Positions 5,277 to 10,012 of a DNA stretch of 10,012 nucleotides are shown here, in pieces. The stretch is taken from NCBI GenBank assembly GCA_011052255.1, contig DRJJ01000042.1, positions 1-10,012 of the forward strand. Direction: 5' to 3'. The stretch's first letter is position 1. Every line of letters begins with the position of its first letter. The DNA comes from Gammaproteobacteria bacterium (GTDB taxonomy: Bacteria > Pseudomonadota > Gammaproteobacteria > DRJJ01). A program made the translations under genes and the position numbers. Below the pieces are notes generated by a model. It did not search any database. It saw only the letters and a list, made by a program, of their open reading frames with translations, and was not told where the DNA came from.

Positions 5277-6605
5277 TCAGCTATCCAGTCGGTATTCGAT
5301 ATAAGCCTCATCGCGCAAGCGACGCAGCCATTGATCGGTTTTTTCCTGAATTTTTCGGTTGCGTAAAACCTTGCGAGCAGTCTGTTTGAGATGCTGCTCG
5401 GTATTATCATGTGTTTTCCGTTCAAGCACCAGGATAATGTGCCAGCCGAATCGTGTCTTAAATGGTGCACTGATCTGGTTTATCGCTGTTTCATCCATCT
5501 TTTTTTCGAACAACGGTACCATGGTGCCCGGACTAACCCAGCCCAGGTTACCACCCTCACGGGCTGACACAGTGTCATCCGAGTTTTTACGTGCCAGGAC
5601 AGCAAAATCTTCACCTTGCTCGGCGCGTTGCCTGAGTTTTTCCAGCTGTGATTTTGCTTGCTGGTCAGAAACCAGTTCGCTGGTGCTTATCAGGATATGT
5701 CTGGCCAGTGTTTGTGCAACGGTATGTCGCTCGCTAGCGCCTCGGATATCATTCAGCTTGATGATATGAAAGCCACTGTAACTCTGGATGATATCACTGG
5801 TTTCGCCAGCCTTCATAGCGGGCAGGGTGCTGGTAAACAATGAGGGTATCTGTTCTGCTGAACTCCAGCCTTGTGCACCACCTTCCAGTGCCTTGCGGCC
5901 GTTGGACATCGACACGGCCAGTTCAGCAAAATCTTCACCGGCTGTCAGTCTGGTCTTTATGGTTTCGGCAATAGCACGTTTTTCACTGATTTGTCCCGGG
6001 CTGGCAGCTTCCGGCAGAGCGACCAGTATGTGCGAATAGTTATACTGGACGTTCGTCGTCTTGCTCATACTTTGCTGCGTGAGGTAGTCACTGATTTCCT
6101 GGTCACTAATACGAACCTTGCTGTCAATCTGTCGTTGTTTGAGACGTACCAGTGTAATTTCGTCACGAATTTGTTGTCTGAATTCGGAGTAATCCATGCC
6201 GTCGCGTGTCAGTGTCGAGCGTAGCTCTTCAATGCTCATCCTGTTCTGCTGGGCAATGCGTTTTATGGCCTTGCCCAGTGTGTCATCGTCAACACGAACG
6301 CCAGTTCGCGTGGCAACCTGCAGTTGCAAACGTCGAACAATCATGCGTTCCAGTGCCTGACGTTGCAGGACTTCCAGGGGAGGCAGGCGGGTGGATCTGG
6401 CGCGTAACTGCATAATTATCTTGCGCAGAAAATCATCCAGTTCGCTGAGCAGAATGACATCCTCATTGACGACTGCAATAATGCTGTCAAGCGGTTCCTG
6501 ATCGTCTGTCTCTGGAGTGGCAGTCGTGGCAAGTGCGCTCAGCTGAAAAAACCACAGTAAGACGGGGACCAGAAAAAACAGTGCTGGTTTGTGTAAAACA
6601 GTCAT
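5277..6605 (-). CDS. surA: SurA, periplasmic chaperone and peptidyl-prolyl isomerase
   Basis: Carries unfolded outer-membrane proteins, LptD among them, across the periplasm to the BAM complex. 442 residues, close to the E. coli length of 428. Seen: a signal peptide with a hydrophobic stretch at about 8-22 and a cleavage site near SALA|TT. The SurA N-terminal chaperone domain follows (about 38-170, DSIIAVVNEDVILLSELD onward). The first parvulin domain is about 185-287 (SHILVALPE, ALEGGAQGW, SGFHIIKL) and the second about 298-396 (ARHILIST, AREGGNLGWV, FGWHIILV). A C-terminal helix (about 403-435) packs with the N-domain in known structures. Start ATG 6603-6605 has GGAG six bases upstream. It is 94 bases after lptD, a gap wide enough for a secondary promoter, though none was convincing by eye. 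The stop is 7 bases before the pdxA TTG. Confidence 0.97.
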   Translation of the reverse strand: MTVLHKPALFFLVPVLLWFFQLSALATTATPETDDQEPLDSIIAVVNEDVILLSELDDFLRKIIMQLRARSTRLPPLEVLQRQALERMIVRRLQLQVATRTGVRVDDDTLGKAIKRIAQQNRMSIEELRSTLTRDGMDYSEFRQQIRDEITLVRLKQRQIDSKVRISDQEISDYLTQQSMSKTTNVQYNYSHILVALPEAASPGQISEKRAIAETIKTRLTAGEDFAELAVSMSNGRKALEGGAQGWSSAEQIPSLFTSTLPAMKAGETSDIIQSYSGFHIIKLNDIRGASERHTVAQTLARHILISTSELVSDQQAKSQLEKLRQRAEQGEDFAVLARKNSDDTVSAREGGNLGWVSPGTMVPLFEKKMDETAINQISAPFKTRFGWHIILVLERKTHDNTEQHLKQTARKVLRNRKIQEKTDQWLRRLRDEAYIEYRLDS

Positions 6606-6699
6606 GAAATACTCCGAATACGGCTGGCTCTGTTACGGGGTAAATCCGTAATACATTGAATAAAGAAGGAAATTGTAGCCAATCCCGTCAAAATATAGC

Positions 6700-8946
6700 T
6701 TATTGTACGCGCTCGCCGGGTCGATAGCCAAAAATCGTTCGTTCCAGCAGTTCATCTATCCTGGTACCGAAGTTACCCAAACCCTTGAATTGAATTTGTA
6801 GCAGAACCGACTGGGTACGGTCATCGCTTTCATTTAGTATATAACTGCGCGCGAGTACTCTGGCCAGCCAGCAGCAGGTCTCATATTGTATGCCGAGTAA
6901 CAAGCCCTGAGTTCGTTGATCGTCCAGGGCGTAATTCCAGCGACCAATGCCCGTCCACTGCTGGCTTAGTGGCCAGATAAACGACACATCGGTTTGTTCG
7001 AAATCATCTCTTTCGTAACGGTAGGACAGGTTCAGGATATGCTGATTGTCTGAACGAAATTGCAGGCGAGCGGATGAGCGCGTTGTGTCAGACTTGTCCG
7101 GATCCCACTGGGTGGCGGCTGTTGCTATGGTGTATTTACCGAAATGTGCCCCGATCTCGGCGATCATTTCAGAACTGGAGCGGGTGCCCACAGGCCGGTT
7201 TGGCAAAGTAACTTCACGGTCACGAAAATACAGAACCTGTCCCAGGCCAACCCGGAAGATCTCATCGCCTGTATGGGTGTCAAGACTTCGGTGTGTGAGT
7301 GCCAGCGTAAGCTGGTTGGCATCACCGACACGGTCAGCGCCGGTGAAACGATTTTCACGGAACATCTGAGCAAATGAGAAGGTGTAGCGTCCCGTGTCGT
7401 ATATCGGCAAGTCATCCTGATTACGGTTGGGTACGTACAGGTAAAACAGTCGTGGCTCCAGCGAATGAACCACGTTACGCCCGGCAATACGATCATTTCG
7501 TTCGAAAAACATACCGCTGTCCATGCTGAATACAGGCACGGTTCTGGTTTTGCTGTCAGGGAGCCTGTTGGTCGGGTCATCGGTATCGTAGCGCGTATAA
7601 CGTAAGCCGGCCTTGGGTGTGACATAGTAGCCCGGCTGACGATAGTCATAACGAACCGCGGGGTATAAATCAAACCGGTTGCCGGTGGTCACATTATTTT
7701 CATGATCAAAACGTACTATTTCTGCATGAATCGGAAACTCCAGGCCTTCCACCTTGCCTTCTGGTGTACCATCCAGCGTAAGCTGAGGCAGGCGTCGGTA
7801 GGACTCGCTGGTAAGGCCAATAGGCTGAAAGTTTTGAACGCGCGTACGAAAGCGCCAGGTGTCCTTACTCCAGCCCAGATCAATACGTTGTTCAAGGTTG
7901 GTGATACTGGAAAGTGCCAGGGTTCCACCCAGGTCCTGGAAGTAATTTTTGTCCGAGACATGATTCAGATTGGCATCCAGCGACCAATTATTGGCGTATC
8001 GACTGTTATGCTTGTAGCTGAACGCACCCCGGTCATCATTGGTCAGGTTATCATCAGGCAGGTATTCGGCCAACAGTTTCCCTCCCCCGTTTTCATTTAA
8101 ATAGCGGTATTCCACCCCGATTTGTGCGCCGCGGTCTGCATAGTAGCGAGGGGTAATGGTCGCATCACGGTTGGGTGCAATATTCCAGTAATATGGGGTG
8201 GCAGCGACGGTGCCGCTGAGATCCGTATAGCCTACGCTGGGTATCAGGAAGCCGGATTTACGTTGATCATCCAGCGAGAAACTCATGTAGGGAGTGTAAA
8301 AAACAGGTATATCCTTGAAACGGAGAAAAACCTGCTTAGCCGTGGCGACGTTCTGTTCACGATCCAGGGTTATCAGGTCTGCGCTTAATTCCCAGTCTTT
8401 TTTGTCAGCCGGGCAAGTGGTATAGGTGATATTTTCCAGCCGTGTATGCTTTGGGTTCAGTACATAAATAGAGTCAGCCGTGCCCCAGGCAGCCCTGGCC
8501 GAGAGTTCATAACGAGAGTCATGAATCTCTCCCGTGTGGCCGTTTATTAGTATCTCACCGGATTTACCGCGTATGGTTAACCCGGGTTGTTGCAGGATAA
8601 CGTTTCCCTCGGCAATGGCACGCCCACTTTTGCTGAAATAGGTAACCTGATCGGCCAGCAGCCGCTTGCCAGACTTGTCTATCTGCACGTTACCCTGTAA
8701 AAGCCATTCAGTGATAGTGCCGCTACTGCTGTCAGCCTGAATGTTGGTGTCTTGTCCAGTTGTCTGTAGAGGCGGCAGGGTCTCGCTGATGGTATTACCC
8801 GGGCATGAGGCCAGACCGCCGGGAACCGGGGGAGCCGCATCTGCCGGGGCGATAAACCACGGAATACTCAGCGCCAGTACAAATATGAGTGGTATCAATC
8901 TAGTCACAGTACGGGTTTTAGCTCGATTTATTATAGCCACAGTCAC
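6700..8946 (-). CDS. lptD: LptD, outer-membrane LPS assembly protein
   Basis: LptD with the lipoprotein LptE forms the outer-membrane translocon that places lipopolysaccharide in the outer leaflet, fed by the periplasmic LptA bridge. 748 residues against 784 in E. coli. Seen: a signal peptide (hydrophobic about 17-33, cleavage near ADA|APP at 37), then the LptA-like N-terminal beta-jellyroll (about 66-200, with repeats such as LLQGNVQIDKSGKRLLADQ and AIAEGNVILQQPGLTIRG). A large beta-barrel domain continues to the C-terminus. Cysteines at 48, 178, 691 and 692 reproduce the four-cysteine pattern whose non-consecutive disulfides make E. coli LptD functional. The start is GTG at 8946; GTG at 8940 is an alternative that barely changes the signal peptide, and no strong Shine-Dalgarno is visible. 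First gene of the surA-pdxA-rsmA operon, divergent from an efflux adaptor gene. Confidence 0.96.
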   Translation of the reverse strand: MTVAIINRAKTRTVTRLIPLIFVLALSIPWFIAPADAAPPVPGGLASCPGNTISETLPPLQTTGQDTNIQADSSSGTITEWLLQGNVQIDKSGKRLLADQVTYFSKSGRAIAEGNVILQQPGLTIRGKSGEILINGHTGEIHDSRYELSARAAWGTADSIYVLNPKHTRLENITYTTCPADKKDWELSADLITLDREQNVATAKQVFLRFKDIPVFYTPYMSFSLDDQRKSGFLIPSVGYTDLSGTVAATPYYWNIAPNRDATITPRYYADRGAQIGVEYRYLNENGGGKLLAEYLPDDNLTNDDRGAFSYKHNSRYANNWSLDANLNHVSDKNYFQDLGGTLALSSITNLEQRIDLGWSKDTWRFRTRVQNFQPIGLTSESYRRLPQLTLDGTPEGKVEGLEFPIHAEIVRFDHENNVTTGNRFDLYPAVRYDYRQPGYYVTPKAGLRYTRYDTDDPTNRLPDSKTRTVPVFSMDSGMFFERNDRIAGRNVVHSLEPRLFYLYVPNRNQDDLPIYDTGRYTFSFAQMFRENRFTGADRVGDANQLTLALTHRSLDTHTGDEIFRVGLGQVLYFRDREVTLPNRPVGTRSSSEMIAEIGAHFGKYTIATAATQWDPDKSDTTRSSARLQFRSDNQHILNLSYRYERDDFEQTDVSFIWPLSQQWTGIGRWNYALDDQRTQGLLLGIQYETCCWLARVLARSYILNESDDRTQSVLLQIQFKGLGNFGTRIDELLERTIFGYRPGERVQ

Positions 8947-9017
8947 TACTTAAGTTGGCCAAGAAGGCGTGGGTTGCATATTATGTATTTTCTGTCAGTT
9001 TTATCATGGTCGAATAG
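8947..9017. promoter_or_regulatory. Divergent promoter region between lptD and the adaptor gene
   Basis: Only 71 bases separate two divergent starts, so promoters must overlap or lie within the genes. On the plus strand TTGGCC (8955-8960) and TATTAT (8979-8984, five of six) are 18 bases apart. On the minus strand CATAAT (8980-8985) is a -10 candidate for lptD with no good -35. The two -10 candidates overlap on opposite strands, so mutual interference is possible. No sigma-E-type promoter was recognised here. Confidence 0.35.
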
Positions 9018-10012
9018 ATGAAATGGAATAATAAAAGTTATGCCCTGCTGATCCTTGGCCTTGGTACTCTGTTTGTTGCTATTCTAATCTGGACGCGGCC
9101 GCAAAAACAGCCCCAACTTCTCACCTTGCCAGCCGCACGAGTGTATGTGGCTCTGCTCAGCCCTGCTTTATGGCAGCCCCGCGTTCAACGTATCGGGCGT
9201 TTTGAGCCCCGCCGGCGTAGTCAGTTGCATTTTGAAGTCAGCGGGGTGATTACCGGGCTACCTCTGAAAGCGGGCAAGCGTGTTAAGGCTGGTGATGTGT
9301 TAATGATACTGGATAACGCCGATTATCGCGATTCGGTGCGTGAGGCCAGCTCAAATCTCAAGCTGGAACAGGCAAGTATTGGGCGGGACCAGAATTTACT
9401 GAGACTGGCCAATGATAACCGGGCCTTGCAACAAGGTGAGGTGGCAAGACTCGAAAAACTCAACAAGAAGTCACTGGTTTCACGTACTGCACTGGACGCG
9501 GCCAGGCAGCGCAAGATCCAGCTAAGCGCTGACTGGGAACGTTTACAGTACAGTATGGATTCGGCCGATGCACGCCTGATGCTCAAACAGGTGGCGCTGG
9601 ACCGGGCGCAGCGTAATCTTGACCGGACGCAGCTACGTGCGCCTTATAATGGTGTTGTTAACCGTATCGATGTCGAGTTGGGTGATCGTGTTGGCACGAA
9701 CACTGATGTGGTAGAAGTGGTCGACCTGGATGAGCTTGAGCTATACGTGCAGGTACGAAGTGAAACGGCTGCATCGCTTGAAGTAGGGCAGCAGGTTGAG
9801 ATACAGGTGCAGCAGGGCAAGCCGACCACAGGCTTGATTGTTTCCATACAACGGGATCCCGATGCTGGCATGACGACTCATGCAGTGCGCATACGTGTGT
9901 CAGCGAAGTTGGCTATGTCGGGCCAGCTGGCTACAGTAAAATTCAGCCTGCCGGAAAGTCAGGACGCCCTGCTGGTACCGGCAAGTGCCGTATTACACGA
10001 CCAGGGCAGTAG
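9018..10012 (+). CDS. RND-type efflux periplasmic adaptor (membrane fusion protein), 3' end outside window
   Basis: Open from ATG 9018 to the right edge, 331 codons visible. Adaptors of this family (AcrA/MexA/HlyD type) join an inner-membrane transporter to an outer-membrane channel. Seen: an N-terminal membrane anchor (about 8-25) without a lipobox cysteine, so it is not an AcrA-like lipoprotein. The first half of the lipoyl domain is about 70-100 (FEVSGVITGLPLKAGKRVKAGD). A helical hairpin rich in charged and leucine residues (about 102-200) matches the alpha-hairpin that contacts the outer-membrane channel. The second lipoyl half is about 201-236 (TQLRAPYNGVVNRID, then LGDRVG), followed by the start of the beta-barrel domain (about 238-312). 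The pump gene is expected just downstream. Substrate cannot be inferred. No Shine-Dalgarno is evident; ATG-GTC-GAA-TAG (9006-9017) ends directly at the start codon and might couple initiation. Confidence 0.9.
   Translation, partial: MKWNNKSYALLILGLGTLFVAILIWTRPQKQPQLLTLPAARVYVALLSPALWQPRVQRIGRFEPRRRSQLHFEVSGVITGLPLKAGKRVKAGDVLMILDNADYRDSVREASSNLKLEQASIGRDQNLLRLANDNRALQQGEVARLEKLNKKSLVSRTALDAARQRKIQLSADWERLQYSMDSADARLMLKQVALDRAQRNLDRTQLRAPYNGVVNRIDVELGDRVGTNTDVVEVVDLDELELYVQVRSETAASLEVGQQVEIQVQQGKPTTGLIVSIQRDPDAGMTTHAVRIRVSAKLAMSGQLATVKFSLPESQDALLVPASAVLHDQGS

Noticed and set aside
5359..5769. 136-codon plus-strand frame inside surA
   Set aside because: Cys/Ser/Arg-rich shadow of surA on the opposite strand with no independent support.
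6606..6699. Promoter for surA in the lptD-surA gap
   Set aside because: TTGACG and TACAAT occur on the minus strand but only 8 bases apart; no properly spaced pair was found.
1..10012. Mobile elements, CRISPR arrays, tRNA or rRNA genes
   Set aside because: No transposase-like protein, no regularly spaced direct repeats and no tRNA- or rRNA-like sequence was seen on either strand.

Overview
This window shows a stretch of gammaproteobacterial chromosome built around the envelope and housekeeping cluster lptD-surA-pdxA-rsmA-apaG-apaH, all on the minus strand. Six proteins are recognisable over their visible lengths by diagnostic motifs: the four-cysteine pattern of LptD, two parvulin domains in SurA, three metal-ligand histidines in PdxA, the NLPY motif in RsmA, the ApaG core, and the GDxxxRGP and GNHD motifs in ApaH. 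This set and order are typical of Gammaproteobacteria. Genus cannot be read from the sequence; base composition is moderate and there are no mobile elements, tRNAs, rRNAs or CRISPR repeats.

Layout: positions 1-569 hold the N-terminal two thirds of apaH (minus, running off the left edge) and 582-965 hold apaG (minus). After a 233-base divergent spacer, a DUF945/YdgA-like membrane-anchored protein lies at 1199-2644 (plus). A 302-base non-coding region follows. It carries a perfect CRP-type palindrome, a second near-perfect one, a stem-loop and promoter-like hexamers. Next is a small secreted protein of unknown function at 2959-3441 (plus), which converges on rsmA (3473-4246, minus). Upstream of rsmA on the minus strand come pdxA (4274-5269), surA (5277-6605) and lptD (6700-8946). 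A 71-base divergent spacer separates lptD from a truncated RND-type periplasmic adaptor gene (9018 to the right edge, plus).

Most genes serve the cell envelope. LptD inserts lipopolysaccharide into the outer membrane, SurA is the periplasmic chaperone for beta-barrel proteins including LptD, and the adaptor belongs to a trans-envelope efflux pump. The DUF945 protein and the small secreted protein are also exported or membrane-anchored. PdxA (vitamin B6), RsmA (16S rRNA dimethylation) and ApaG/ApaH (nucleotide-related housekeeping) are the usual passengers of the operon.

The unusual part is 966-3472. The block that is normally contiguous (rsmA-apaG-apaH) is split by two oppositely oriented genes, and the long spacer between them looks like a cAMP-receptor-type regulatory region driving the unknown secreted protein. 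No clearly new multi-gene system is visible; this CRP-box/secreted-protein unit is the best candidate for something undescribed.
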